Notes under the pieces: generated by a model | Database searches by the model: none | Seen by the model: only the letters and a program-made list of their open reading frames with translations | Told to the model about the DNA's origin: nothing | Shown: positions 25,596 to 34,188 of the stretch, piece after piece | Layout: each line of letters opens with the position of its first letter | Numbering within the stretch: position 1 is the stretch's first letter | Translations under genes and position numbers: made by a program | Assembly: GCF_022346925.1 (NCBI RefSeq) | Contig: NZ_JAKRNJ010000002.1 | Span: forward strand, 1-64,000 | Source: Microvirga sp. ACRRW | GTDB taxonomy: Bacteria; Pseudomonadota; Alphaproteobacteria; Rhizobiales; Beijerinckiaceae | DNA length: 64,000 bases | Direction: 5' to 3'

Positions 25596-25943
25596 ATGAG
25601 CACAAGCTCCAACAGCGATATTCAAGTGACGCTCGCCCAGGCGGCCGCACGGCTTTCCCCTGACAATCCGTTCAACATCGTATTCGACCGGGGCGACGAT
25701 ATTTCGGTCGAGCTTTACGCGCCTGTCGGCATCGACAAGCAGCAGCCGCATGAGCGGGACGAGCTTTACATCATCGCCTCGGGTCACGGCACGTTCAGCC
25801 GCGGCAAGGAACTCATCACTTTCGAGGCTGGCGATCTTCTTTACGTTCCGGCCTATGTCCCGCACCGCTTCGAGACCTTCTCGGAGGACTTCAAGACGTG
25901 GGTGGTCTTTTATGGTCCGAAGCGGGAGAGGCCTGCCGCATAA
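25596..25943 (+). CDS. Cupin domain protein
   Basis: 115 aa from ATG 25596. A single cupin barrel: PHERDELYIIASGHGTFSRGKE (motif 1, His and Glu metal ligands) and GDLLYVPAYVPHRFETFSEDFKTWVVF (motif 2, His). Metal-binding scaffold with unknown substrate. It is flanked by divergent SH3 and convergent FMN reductase genes and appears monocistronic. Confidence 0.85.
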   Translation: MSTSSNSDIQVTLAQAAARLSPDNPFNIVFDRGDDISVELYAPVGIDKQQPHERDELYIIASGHGTFSRGKELITFEAGDLLYVPAYVPHRFETFSEDFKTWVVFYGPKRERPAA

Positions 25944-25945
25944 AA

Positions 25946-25980
25946 CAAAGGCACCGCTGTTCGTCACAGCGATGCCCTTT
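25946..25980. terminator. Hairpin between convergent cupin and FMN-reductase genes
   Basis: AAAGGCACCGCTGT and ACAGCGATGCCCTTT are nearly complementary around TCGTC (one mismatch and one unpaired base). Position at a convergent gene end suggests a bidirectional terminator. Confidence 0.55.
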
Positions 25981-26002
25981 GGAGGTTGACGTCGACGGTC
26001 GC

Positions 26003-26605
26003 TTAAGCAGCCTCGGCCTTGCGCGCCAGTGACGCTTTGTGCTTGGCGCGCACACTCTTCAAGGACTCTGCCCACACATGCAGCTCGTCCAGCATCGTGG
26101 CGGCCGAGGTCTTGTAGATGTCGGGTGCGTTGAGCTTTCCGTTCTCCAGGTGCTGGAACACCATCGGCATCGGCACGCCTTCCGTGATCGGCATGACCTT
26201 GAAGGTGGTGAGGATCTGCTTCGTCATCTGCACGGCGCGAAGGCCACCGGAGATGCCGCCATAGCTCACGAAGCCGGCGGGGGTGTATTGCCACTCGCTC
26301 ACGAGATAGTTCAGCGCATTGAGCAGCGACGGCGGAGGGCCGAAATTGTACTCGGGCGTCACGAACACGAAGGCATCGGCCTCGGCCACGCTCTCGCTCC
26401 AGGCCTTGGTGTGGGCGTGACGATAGTTGCGCAGGCGCGGGTGCTCAGGCTCGTCGAAGATCGGCAGGTTGAAATCGGCGAGGTCCACCAGAGTGGCGTC
26501 GAACTTACCGTGCTCGGCCGCGAAATCATTGAACCATTGCCCGATGCTGGGGCCAATGCGGCCCGGACGGGTGCTGGCAACGATCGTGTGAAGCTTGAGC
26601 GTCAT
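26003..26605 (-). CDS. NADPH-dependent FMN reductase family protein
   Basis: 200 aa flavodoxin-like protein. The FMN phosphate loop ASTRPGRIGPSIGQWF and the VTPEYNFGPPPSLLNALNYL motif are those of the NADPH-FMN reductase/chromate reductase family. GGISGGLRAVQMTKQI follows. Quinone or chromate reduction are family activities; substrate here is open. Divergent from an HxlR regulator that probably controls it, with a palindrome in the shared promoter. Confidence 0.9.
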   Translation of the reverse strand: MTLKLHTIVASTRPGRIGPSIGQWFNDFAAEHGKFDATLVDLADFNLPIFDEPEHPRLRNYRHAHTKAWSESVAEADAFVFVTPEYNFGPPPSLLNALNYLVSEWQYTPAGFVSYGGISGGLRAVQMTKQILTTFKVMPITEGVPMPMVFQHLENGKLNAPDIYKTSAATMLDELHVWAESLKSVRAKHKASLARKAEAA

Positions 26606-26623
26606 GAAGACTCCTGAATTTGC

Positions 26624-26658
26624 AAAACAAGGGACCTATCCTTAAGTTCCCTTTTGTA
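26624..26658. promoter_or_regulatory. Inverted repeat in the FMN-reductase/HxlR divergent promoter
   Basis: AAAACAAGGGA (26624-26634) and TCCCTTTTGT (26648-26657) form an imperfect dyad in the intergenic region. The size fits an HxlR-type winged-helix dimer site. No footprint evidence is available. Confidence 0.45.
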
Positions 26659-26708
26659 ACCGAGGCTCATTAAGTAACTTCTCGGGGATTGCGCAAGGAG
26701 GCACTTTG

Positions 26709-27101
26709 ATGTCACCCAGTCACATTCATGTGCCCACCAACTGCCACACGGTGACGGAGATCCTCTCCCGCGTGGGCGACAAGTGGAGTGTCCAGGTCGT
26801 CGTGCGGCTTGGCGAAGGGCCTAAGCGATTCAATGAGTTACGCCGCATGGTCGAGGGTGTCTCTCAGCGGATGCTGACGCTCACCTTGCGCGGATTGGAG
26901 CGTGACGGGCTCGTGACCCGCACGGTTTATCCCACCATTCCGCCACGGGTGGAGTATCAGCTCACAGGGCTGGGTTGCAGCCTGCTCAAGACTGTTCGGG
27001 CCTTGGGCGCCTGGGCCATCGAGAACCGGGACGAAATCCTGGAAGCGCGACGGCGATTCGACGAGGGAGGTGATCCTGCGCCTCAATCCGACGCAGCCTA
27101 G
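26709..27101 (+). CDS. HxlR family winged-helix transcriptional regulator
   Basis: 130 aa from ATG 26709, with AAGGAGG seven bases upstream; an adjacent TTG at 26706 was not used. The HxlR core is clear: VTEILSRVGDKWSVQVVVRLGEGPKRFNELRRMVEGVSQRMLTLTLRGLERDGLVTRTVYPTIPPRVEYQLT. One Cys near the N terminus (NCHTV) may be a redox sensor. Likely regulates itself and the divergent FMN reductase. Confidence 0.9.
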   Translation: MSPSHIHVPTNCHTVTEILSRVGDKWSVQVVVRLGEGPKRFNELRRMVEGVSQRMLTLTLRGLERDGLVTRTVYPTIPPRVEYQLTGLGCSLLKTVRALGAWAIENRDEILEARRRFDEGGDPAPQSDAA

Positions 27102-27913
27102 GGGGCTGCGTTGCGTTCTATCCAATCGACGGCAAAGGCGCATATGGAAGCCGCCTCGACCAGTACCGATGGAGCCGAGCCGACAACATCCCGGCTCCCT
27201 CGGCCGCTTGCGAGGAACTCGCTCACGATCGTGGCGAAGTAATCCTCGGTAAGCCCTGGCGCGACTGGATCTGACGTATCGAATTCCTCCACCATCCGCC
27301 AATGCACGCTGCCTGTTGCAGCAAAAGGCACCTCATAGCGGCGAATGCGCTTGTTCGGCACCCGTGCCAAGTGTTCAGCATGGTGAAGCAATGTCATCGT
27401 ATCGAGCGGCGCGCCGACCATCAGCACTTTGCCGCGTGCCTCGATCAGCTTGGCGAAGGGCGAGCCTTCGCCATAGCCATAATCGAGAGGATGGTCTGAG
27501 GTCAGCCACTCGGCCTGCGCACCAATCGCTGCCACCGATGCGCCCGGATTGCCGCTACGCCGGGCGCCGGGGGTGGTACGAATGAATTCGGCCAAGACGC
27601 CATGGTCACGAATGGCGCGGGATGAGGCCGCATCGAAGGGCGGGATGTGCTCGCGCCATTGGGGCGGAACGCGCCCCTGCTCGTCCAGCAATTCGTCGTA
27701 GCGGGCATCCCAATCCACATAGGCCATCAGCGTACCCTCTGGGCCAACGGCATCAAGGAGCGCGCCGATCAGGGCGTCGGGGCCGTTGAGCAAGGGGCCG
27801 ACCTGACGCATGGCGGCATGCACCATCACCATATCGCCGTGACGGATTCCAAGGCGCTTCAGGTCATCGCGCAGGGATGCACGCGTGCGAAATTGAAACT
27901 CGGGCGTCTGCAT
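27098..27913 (-). CDS. Aminoglycoside N(3)-acetyltransferase family protein
   Basis: 271 aa, the usual AAC(3) length. Motifs: GIRHGDMVMVHAAMRQVGPLL, a GTLMAYVDWDARYDE segment, and HPLDYGYGEGSPFAKLIEARGKVLMVGAPLDTMTLLHHAEHLA, the acetyl-CoA and aminoglycoside region with the conserved catalytic His area. Family members inactivate aminoglycosides; chromosomal homologues often have other amine substrates. Converges with the HxlR gene, overlapping by 4 bp at the 3' ends. Confidence 0.85.
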   Translation of the reverse strand: MQTPEFQFRTRASLRDDLKRLGIRHGDMVMVHAAMRQVGPLLNGPDALIGALLDAVGPEGTLMAYVDWDARYDELLDEQGRVPPQWREHIPPFDAASSRAIRDHGVLAEFIRTTPGARRSGNPGASVAAIGAQAEWLTSDHPLDYGYGEGSPFAKLIEARGKVLMVGAPLDTMTLLHHAEHLARVPNKRIRRYEVPFAATGSVHWRMVEEFDTSDPVAPGLTEDYFATIVSEFLASGRGSRDVVGSAPSVLVEAASICAFAVDWIERNAAP

Positions 27914-27973
27914 TCCGCCAGGGTCATCGGGGCAGAGCGGGGTGTCAAGAATTCCGGTTGATGGTGCGTGGCG

Positions 27974-28633
27974 TCAGGCGGCGCTTTTCTGCTTCAGCAG
28001 GTCCCACAGGTCGGCATCATGGAAGTCGGTGAGCGCGGCATCGGCGCCCACAGCCAACATTTCCTCAGCGCTGAGGCCGGTCAGCACGCCGAAGGAATAG
28101 ATCCCAGCGCTCTTGGCGGCCTTCATGCCCGACGGCGAATCCTCGAAGGCGATGGCTTCCTCGGCCCGCACCCCGAGGCGTTCGAGCGCGGTGAGATAGG
28201 GCAGGGGATCGGGCTTGCCGCGCGCCACCTGATCAATGGTGACCTGGATGGGGAAGCGCTCCGTGAGGCCCAGCACATCGAGCATGTGCTCCGCATTGAG
28301 GCGGGGCGCATTGGTGACGAGCGCGATCTTGATGCCGCGTGCTTCGGCCCAATCGAGAAGGGCGATCAGTCCGTCCAAAGGCTTGAGGTCGAGGGCCATG
28401 CGGCGGAAGGTGGCTTCCTTCTCCTCGGCGAAGGTCACATGCTCCTCGACGCTGCGATGGGGCAGGAGGGTCGCGAAGATCAACTCGTTCGTGCGGCCGA
28501 TGATCGTGGAGCGGTAGACGTCGTCGTCGATGACGACGCCCTCAGGGCTCAGGACTTCGATAAAAGCCTTCATGTGGACAGGGTCGCTGTGAACCAGGGT
28601 GCCGTCCATGTCGAAAATCAAAGCCTTGAGCAT
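27974..28633 (-). CDS. HAD superfamily hydrolase (beta-phosphoglucomutase-like)
   Basis: 219 aa. Nucleophile motif IFDMDGTLVHSD at the N terminus, motif II LVTNAP, Lys in VARGKPDPLPYL, and motif IV FEDSPSGMKAAKSAG. The cap domain is the helical type of the Pgm-like subfamily. A phosphatase or phosphomutase acting on a small sugar phosphate is expected. It starts 131 bases upstream of, and divergent from, the ion channel gene. Confidence 0.88.
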   Translation of the reverse strand: MLKALIFDMDGTLVHSDPVHMKAFIEVLSPEGVVIDDDVYRSTIIGRTNELIFATLLPHRSVEEHVTFAEEKEATFRRMALDLKPLDGLIALLDWAEARGIKIALVTNAPRLNAEHMLDVLGLTERFPIQVTIDQVARGKPDPLPYLTALERLGVRAEEAIAFEDSPSGMKAAKSAGIYSFGVLTGLSAEEMLAVGADAALTDFHDADLWDLLKQKSAA

Positions 28634-28763
28634 GCGTCCGTCTCTTCAAGTGTCAGCGTGGCTCTGAGGTACGCTATTTCGGCTCACAATGCACCCCGTT
28701 GGAATTGCAAGGCTGCCTTCTAGTTATTGAGAGGGTCAACCTCGAGAAAGCACCGTTTCGACC

Positions 28764-29573
28764 ATGCTAGACGCCTCTTCCCGCCAAGCTGACGGACAAT
28801 CCCGCTGGCCCTTGGTCGAGAAGCTCAGGTTTCTCTACGAAGGCGATGCGCCCGAGGCCTACCGCTTCCGCTACGGCCTTCTCGTCTTCGACGTCCTGAC
28901 CATTCTGTTTATCGTCGCTTCGTCATTCCTGCCACGCTACCGCGCCATGGAATGGGTTGATGTGGTGATAGGCCTGTTGGTGCTGGGTGACTTCCTGGCG
29001 CGGCTCGCGATCAGCCGCAACCGATGGCGGGATCTGGCTCATCCCGTCACCATCGCCGATATAGCGTCCATCGTATCCTTCCTCGCTCCCGTGGTGGGGG
29101 AGGGCATCGGCTTCCTGCGCATTCTGCGCACGCTTCGGCTGTTGCGAACCTATCACCTTCTGTCGCGGCTCAGGGCCGACAGCACGTTCTTCAAGCGCAA
29201 CGAGGAACTGATCATCGCAGCGGTCAATCTCGGCGTGTTCATCTTCATCATGACCGGCTTCGTCTATGAGACGCAGCGGTGGACCAATGCCGAGATCGGC
29301 AACTATATCGATGCGCTCTATTTCACCATCGCGGCCCTCACCACGACAGGCTTCGGCGACATCACGCTGACCGGAACGCTCGGCCACCTGATTTCCGTGG
29401 TCATCATGATCTTCGGCGTAACGCTTTTCCTGCGTCTCGTGCAGGTGCTGCTGCGGCCCCATAAAGTGAAACATCCCTGCCCGGTCTGCGGATTGCAGCG
29501 CCATGACAGGGATGCGGTTCATTGCAAGGCTTGCGGGACGACCCTCAACATTCCGGATGAGGGCGCCGTATAA
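28764..29573 (+). CDS. Voltage-gated-like potassium channel with C-terminal zinc ribbon
   Basis: 269 aa. Six membrane segments in the S1-S4/S5-P-S6 order; S4 has a regular Arg series (RILRTLRLLRTYHLLSR, about 116-132). The pore loop carries TTTGFGDITLTG (about 192-203), a potassium-type filter. After S6 the tail has CPVCGLQRHDRDAVHCKACG (about 238-257), a four-Cys zinc ribbon. The ribbon is unusual for bacterial channels and may serve as an oligomer or metal/redox sensor (inference). Confidence 0.85.
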   Translation: MLDASSRQADGQSRWPLVEKLRFLYEGDAPEAYRFRYGLLVFDVLTILFIVASSFLPRYRAMEWVDVVIGLLVLGDFLARLAISRNRWRDLAHPVTIADIASIVSFLAPVVGEGIGFLRILRTLRLLRTYHLLSRLRADSTFFKRNEELIIAAVNLGVFIFIMTGFVYETQRWTNAEIGNYIDALYFTIAALTTTGFGDITLTGTLGHLISVVIMIFGVTLFLRLVQVLLRPHKVKHPCPVCGLQRHDRDAVHCKACGTTLNIPDEGAV

Positions 29574-29576
29574 GGA

Positions 29577-30692
29577 TCAGGCTCCGGGAACGATCGCGAT
29601 ACCGCGCTGCGTCGCGAAGGAAATCGCGATCGGCGTGCCCGGCGCAATCGGGTCCTTGCGGCCGTACTGAACCACGAACAGATCGCCGATGGGGCTCTCC
29701 ACTTCGTATTCCACCTGCGTGCCGAGATAGGACGCTTTCTTCACCGTTCCCATGATCTTGCCGGGAGCAGCGGCAGCATCGTCCAGCATGATCGCATCGG
29801 GACGCACGGCGAGCTTCACCGGGCCTTGGCTCGCGCCGCGGCGCGGGAGTTGAACGTTCACGCCGCCGATCAGCACATTCGCCGTCGCGCCCGCTCCATC
29901 CACCACCTCGCCGGTGACGATGTTGGCGTCGCCGATGAAGTCCGCGACGAACAGATCCGCCGGCTCTTCATAAAGCTCGCGCGGCGTTCCTGTCTGGGCG
30001 ATGCGCGCGTTCGACATCACGATGATGCGGTCGGAGACGGCGAGCGCCTCCTCCTGGTCGTGGGTGACGTAGGCCACCGTGAGGTTCAGGCTCTGCTGCA
30101 GCTCGCGAATGTCCTCGCGCACGCGGCGGCGCAGCTTGGCGTCGAGGTTGGAGAGCGGCTCGTCGAACAGAAGCACCTGCGGCTCCAGCACGAGGGCGCG
30201 CGCCACGGCGACACGCTGCTGCTGACCGCCGGAAAGCTCGGACGGGGAGCGCTTCTCGAGGCCCTTCAGGCCGATGATCTCGAGCTTCTCCATCGCCATT
30301 GCGTTGGCGTCCTTCTTCGAGACGCCCTGCACCGTCGGACCGTACGCCACGTTCTCCAGCACCGACATGTGCGGGAAGAGCGCGTAGGACTGGAACACCA
30401 TGCTCACGTCGCGGTCGGCGGCGGAGAGGTGGGTCACATCGCGGCCGCCGATCAGGATCTGGCCTTCGCTGGCCATTTCGAGACCCGCGATCATGCGAAG
30501 CGTCGTGGTCTTGCCGCAGCCGGAAGGGCCGAGCAGGGTCACGAGCTTGCCGGGCTCAATGGTGAAGGACACGTTGTCCACGGCCGTGACGTCGCCGTAG
30601 CGTTTCGTCACGTTGCGGAATTCGACCGATGCCGCCTGCTTCTTGGACAGCGAGGAGCGGGACAGGGAGCTGAGTGAGGTCATCTGGTTCAT
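29577..30692 (-). CDS. ABC transporter ATP-binding protein (Fe3+/phosphonate/spermidine-putrescine type)
   Basis: 371 aa from ATG 30692, which overlaps the permease stop as ATGA. Walker A GPSGCGKTT, Q-loop VFQSYALFPHM, signature LSGGQQQRVAVARAL, Walker B VLLFDEPLSNLD, and the H-loop YVTHDQEEAL are intact. The C-terminal TOBE segment (about 290-371) is typical of MalK/PotA/FbpC ATPases. It powers the permease encoded upstream. Converges with the channel gene, with three bases between the stops. Confidence 0.93.
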   Translation of the reverse strand: MNQMTSLSSLSRSSLSKKQAASVEFRNVTKRYGDVTAVDNVSFTIEPGKLVTLLGPSGCGKTTTLRMIAGLEMASEGQILIGGRDVTHLSAADRDVSMVFQSYALFPHMSVLENVAYGPTVQGVSKKDANAMAMEKLEIIGLKGLEKRSPSELSGGQQQRVAVARALVLEPQVLLFDEPLSNLDAKLRRRVREDIRELQQSLNLTVAYVTHDQEEALAVSDRIIVMSNARIAQTGTPRELYEEPADLFVADFIGDANIVTGEVVDGAGATANVLIGGVNVQLPRRGASQGPVKLAVRPDAIMLDDAAAAPGKIMGTVKKASYLGTQVEYEVESPIGDLFVVQYGRKDPIAPGTPIAISFATQRGIAIVPGA

Positions 30693-32878
30693 GGAATGGC
30701 TGGAGCGGCAACGGGGCTGGCTGAAGTGCTGGCGGAGCGGCGTCCGAGACGCCGCTCGCCGACGGCAAGCTGGATCGCGAGGATCGCAACCAGCATGACG
30801 ACGATGAGCACGGTGGAATAGGCGATGGCGAGGCCGAACTCGCCTGCTTCGACACGGCCGACGATGTAGGTCGTCGCCATGTTGTATTCGGCGGTGACCA
30901 GGAAGATCACGGCGCTGACGGCGGTCATCGCACGCACGAAGGAATAGACCAGCGAGGCGACGATGGCGGGACGCAGCAGCGGCAGCACCACGCGGCGCAT
31001 GGTGGTGGCCGAGCGTGCGCCCAATGTCAGCGAGGCTTCGTCCAAGCTCTTGTCGATCTGGCTGAGCGTCGCGATGCCGGAGCGCACGCCCACGGGCATG
31101 TTGCGGAACACGAAGCACATGACGAGCACGAAGCCTGTGCCGGTGATCTCGATCGGCGGCACGTTGAAGGCGAGGATGTAGGACACGCCCACCACGGTGC
31201 CGGGGATGGCGAAGCTGAGGAGCGTGCCGAACTCGAAGGAACGCTGGCCCGAGAAGCGCTGACGGGTGAGCAGGTAAGCCGTCAGCAGGCCGATGGCTGC
31301 GGTCAGCGGCGCCGCGAGGGCCGCGACCTTTACCGTGGCGAAGAACGAATCCCACGCCGAACCGGAGAAGAAGAAGCCGTGATCCGTGTTCTCGACGCGG
31401 AAGGCGGTGAGGAAATGCTCGACGGTCGGCGTGTAATCGCGGCCCATGGAGCGCACGAAGGCGCCGACCAGGATGATTACGTAAACGGCGACCGTGAACA
31501 GGGCCCACGGAATGGCGGTGAAATACGAGGCCATCGCCACGCGGCGGGGGAGGGGCAGCGGAATGCCCGCATCGCCCTTGCCGGTCACGGTGGTGTAGAC
31601 CTTCTTGCCGAGCCAGGCGTGCTGCAGCCAAAACGCGCCGAGCGTGAAGGCGAGCAGGATGATGGACAGCACTGCCGCTCGTCCTTGATCCTGCTGTGCG
31701 CCGACGACGGCGAAGAAGATCTTGGTGGAGAGCACCTCGAAATTGCCGCCGAGAACGAGCGGGTTGCCGAAGTCCGCGAGGCTCTCAACAAAGCCGAGGA
31801 GGAAGGCGTTGGCGAGGCCTGGGCGCATCAGCGGCAGAGTCACGGTGAGGAACGTCGTCCAGCTCTTGGCGCGAAGGGTTTGCGAGGCTTCCTCAAGCGT
31901 CGGGCTGATGCCCTGCACCACGCCGATGAGCACGAGGAAGGCGATGGGCGTGAATGCGAGAAGCTGCGCGATGAAGACGCCGGGCAGGCCGTAGATCCAG
32001 CGCGAGCGCGGAACGCCGAACCACTCCCACAGCACGGAGGAGAGCGCGCCCGAGCGGCCGAAGATTAGAATGAGCGCAAGGCCGATCACGAAGGGCGGCG
32101 TGATGATGGGCAGAACGCTCATCACGCGCAGCAGCTTCTTGTACTTGAACGCCGTGCGCGTGGCGATGAGCGCGAAGGCAAGGCCGAGCGCAGTGGTGCC
32201 GAAGGCGACGAGCAGGCCCAGAAACAGGGTGTTCCAGGCGACGCCGCAGCGCAGGTCGCTGGTGAGGCAGTCGAGACCCCAGATCGACTTGTCCATGAAC
32301 TTCGTCACGAACTCGACGGGAGCGAAGTCACCGTTGTTGTCGGCGAAGGCGCTGGCGAGGATGGTTGAGACGGGGAAGAAAACGAAGACGATGATGAGCG
32401 CGACGACGATGCCGATGGAGGAGGTGACGAAGGCGTCGCCCCGGCACCAGCCGCGCGCGGCAAGTCCATGGCAGAGAATGATGAGGAATGCGGTGGCGGT
32501 GAGCGCCGCGCCATAGCCCATGCCGGCCTGGCTCGGTCCGTTGCTGCCGCTGAGCGCTTTCAGAATGTCGAGGGTCCAGCCGTTGAGGCCGATAGTGAAG
32601 CCCTGCAGAACGATGAGTCCGAGGCCCAGCAGGCCGGATGCGATCAGCCAGGTGCTGTTATCACTGCGCGTCGGGAGGGCCGCAGGACGCAGGCTTATCA
32701 GCAGAGGCAGGAGAACGGGCAGAAGCCACCAGGCTCCCCTCAAGCCGTGAACGAGAGCCGATCCGCCGACGATGTAGTCGGTGATGGTCGGAACGGCTGT
32801 GCGGTCGAAACCGTACCAGGGCAGGAGGGCAAAGCCGACCCAACCCAGAACGATCCAGCCAAGGGTTGCCCGTGACAT
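30689..32878 (-). CDS. ABC transporter permease, fused two-module (FbpB-type)
   Basis: 729 aa with about 13-14 membrane helices. Two BPD-transport inner-membrane modules are present; conserved EAA loops are seen as LEEASQTLRAKSWTTFLTVTLPLMRPGL and LDEASLTLGARSATTMRRVVLPLLRPAI. Such double-length permeases serve Fe3+, aminoethylphosphonate and hexose-phosphate (AfuB) importers. A stop/start overlap with the ATPase gene indicates coupling. Confidence 0.9.
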   Translation of the reverse strand: MSRATLGWIVLGWVGFALLPWYGFDRTAVPTITDYIVGGSALVHGLRGAWWLLPVLLPLLISLRPAALPTRSDNSTWLIASGLLGLGLIVLQGFTIGLNGWTLDILKALSGSNGPSQAGMGYGAALTATAFLIILCHGLAARGWCRGDAFVTSSIGIVVALIIVFVFFPVSTILASAFADNNGDFAPVEFVTKFMDKSIWGLDCLTSDLRCGVAWNTLFLGLLVAFGTTALGLAFALIATRTAFKYKKLLRVMSVLPIITPPFVIGLALILIFGRSGALSSVLWEWFGVPRSRWIYGLPGVFIAQLLAFTPIAFLVLIGVVQGISPTLEEASQTLRAKSWTTFLTVTLPLMRPGLANAFLLGFVESLADFGNPLVLGGNFEVLSTKIFFAVVGAQQDQGRAAVLSIILLAFTLGAFWLQHAWLGKKVYTTVTGKGDAGIPLPLPRRVAMASYFTAIPWALFTVAVYVIILVGAFVRSMGRDYTPTVEHFLTAFRVENTDHGFFFSGSAWDSFFATVKVAALAAPLTAAIGLLTAYLLTRQRFSGQRSFEFGTLLSFAIPGTVVGVSYILAFNVPPIEITGTGFVLVMCFVFRNMPVGVRSGIATLSQIDKSLDEASLTLGARSATTMRRVVLPLLRPAIVASLVYSFVRAMTAVSAVIFLVTAEYNMATTYIVGRVEAGEFGLAIAYSTVLIVVMLVAILAIQLAVGERRLGRRSASTSASPVAAPAIP

Positions 32879-32952
32879 GTCTGTTCTCGCGTAAACGTCA
32901 ATGCGGGACGCCAGCGGCTCCCGCCTTCAAGACCAAATTTTAGAAGAAATGA

Positions 32953-32985
32953 GTGCCGGCGAAGCGCTCGAGGCTTCGCCGGCAC
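32953..32985. promoter_or_regulatory. Strong intercistronic hairpin between binding-protein and permease genes
   Basis: A perfect 13-bp stem GTGCCGGCGAAGC / GCTTCGCCGGCAC around a 7-base loop, with no clear T-run on the minus strand. Placement just after the substrate-binding-protein stop fits an mRNA-stabilising element that keeps its transcript more abundant than the membrane subunits. Confidence 0.6.
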
Positions 32986-32996
32986 GATAGATGAAC

Positions 32997-34043
32997 CTAC
33001 TTCGGCAGGTTCTTGACCTCGTTGTCCCACTTGGACAGGAGGCGCTTACGCTCTTCCGACGAGCCATACTTCGCGAAGTCGAAGTTGATCAGCTTCACGT
33101 CGCTCAGCTTGGGAGCCTGCGGCGGGATCGGCGTGCTCTTGTTCGACGGCACCTGATAGGACTTGGCTTCGGCACCGAGCTTCTGTGCGTTGGCGGTCAG
33201 AGCCCAATCGTAGAACTTCTGAGCGCTCTCGAGGTTCTTCGCGCCCTTGATGATCGACATGGAGCCGATCTCGTAGCCCGTGCCTTCGCAGGGAGCCACG
33301 ACCTTGATCGGAGCCTTGTCGACGACCATCGTCACGATGTCGTGCATGAAGGCGATGCCGGCGGTGGTTTCACCCTGCGCCATGGCCTTTGCGGGAGCGG
33401 CACCCGACTTGGTGTACTGGTTGATGTTCTTGTGCAGGGCCTTCATGTACTCGAAGCCCTTGTCCTCACCCATGATCTGCACGATGGATGCGAGCAGGGT
33501 ATAGGCCGTGCCGGACGAGTTCGGATCGGCAACCTGCACTTCGCCCTTCAGCTCGGGCTTCAGGAGGTCGGCCCAGCACTTCAGATCGCCGGTCTTGTTC
33601 GAGGCGGCGAGTTCGGTGTTGTAGCCGAAGCCCAGCGCGCCCGAATAGATGCCGACGGTGCGCTTCTTGGACTGCTCCCACTGGCGCACGGCCCAATCCT
33701 GCAGCTCGTTCATTTTCGGCGAGGTGTATTCCACCGTCAGGCCTTCTTCAGCGGCCTGCATGTGGGGGTCGCCCGTGCCGCCCCACCAGATGTCTGCGCG
33801 CGGGTTCGCGGCTTCTGCCTTCACCTGGGCGAACACTTCGCCCGCGCTCTTGCGGGTCATGGAGACCTTCACGCCGGTCTCACGCTCGAAGGCGGTGACC
33901 ATGGCGCGGCACCATTCTTCCTGCACGCCGCAATACATCACGAGCGCGCCCTGAGCCTGCGCGGCTCCGGCCGACAGGAACGACAGAGCTGTCATGGAGC
34001 CCGCCAGCATGGTGGCGGCAACGAGGTTCTTCTTAAGTTTCAC
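32997..34043 (-). CDS. ABC transporter periplasmic substrate-binding protein (Fe3+/AfuA-like)
   Basis: 348 aa starting at GTG 34043 with GGGAGGAAAAC upstream. A signal peptide ending SAGAAQAQ precedes LVMYCGVQEEWCRAMVTAFERETGVKV, the class of type II binding proteins grouped with FbpA and AfuA. The paired Tyr that bind ferric iron in FbpA are not evident (the region reads SSGTAYTLLASIVQ), so a phosphorylated organic ligand rather than iron is plausible. Operates with the downstream permease and ATPase. Confidence 0.88.
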   Translation of the reverse strand: MKLKKNLVAATMLAGSMTALSFLSAGAAQAQGALVMYCGVQEEWCRAMVTAFERETGVKVSMTRKSAGEVFAQVKAEAANPRADIWWGGTGDPHMQAAEEGLTVEYTSPKMNELQDWAVRQWEQSKKRTVGIYSGALGFGYNTELAASNKTGDLKCWADLLKPELKGEVQVADPNSSGTAYTLLASIVQIMGEDKGFEYMKALHKNINQYTKSGAAPAKAMAQGETTAGIAFMHDIVTMVVDKAPIKVVAPCEGTGYEIGSMSIIKGAKNLESAQKFYDWALTANAQKLGAEAKSYQVPSNKSTPIPPQAPKLSDVKLINFDFAKYGSSEERKRLLSKWDNEVKNLPK

Positions 34044-34161
34044 AGTTTTCCTCCCATAGAGATGTTGTGTTGTTGTTTTTGTTGGTCGGCTAAGCTCCCC
34101 TCAATGGAGCGCCCGGTCAAGTGCCCTGCCGACAATGTGAAAATGAATCTTTAGAATAATG

Positions 34162-34188
34162 CCCTGACGTCATGGCTTAACGTCAGGG
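34162..34188 (-). terminator. Possible hairpin at the 3' end of the phosphatase gene
   Basis: CCCTGACGT (34162-34170) and ACGTCAGGG (34180-34188) form a 9-bp stem overlapping the phosphatase stop. Downstream on the minus strand the bases are only mildly T-rich, so termination is uncertain. Confidence 0.45.

Noticed and set aside
27090-29573. Mobile resistance cassette around the AAC(3)-like gene
   Set aside because: No integrase, transposase, attC-like or inverted-repeat ends are visible and base composition matches the surroundings.
30693-31631. N-terminal extension of the ABC ATPase reading frame
   Set aside because: The upstream part is the permease gene read in another frame; the real start overlaps the permease stop.
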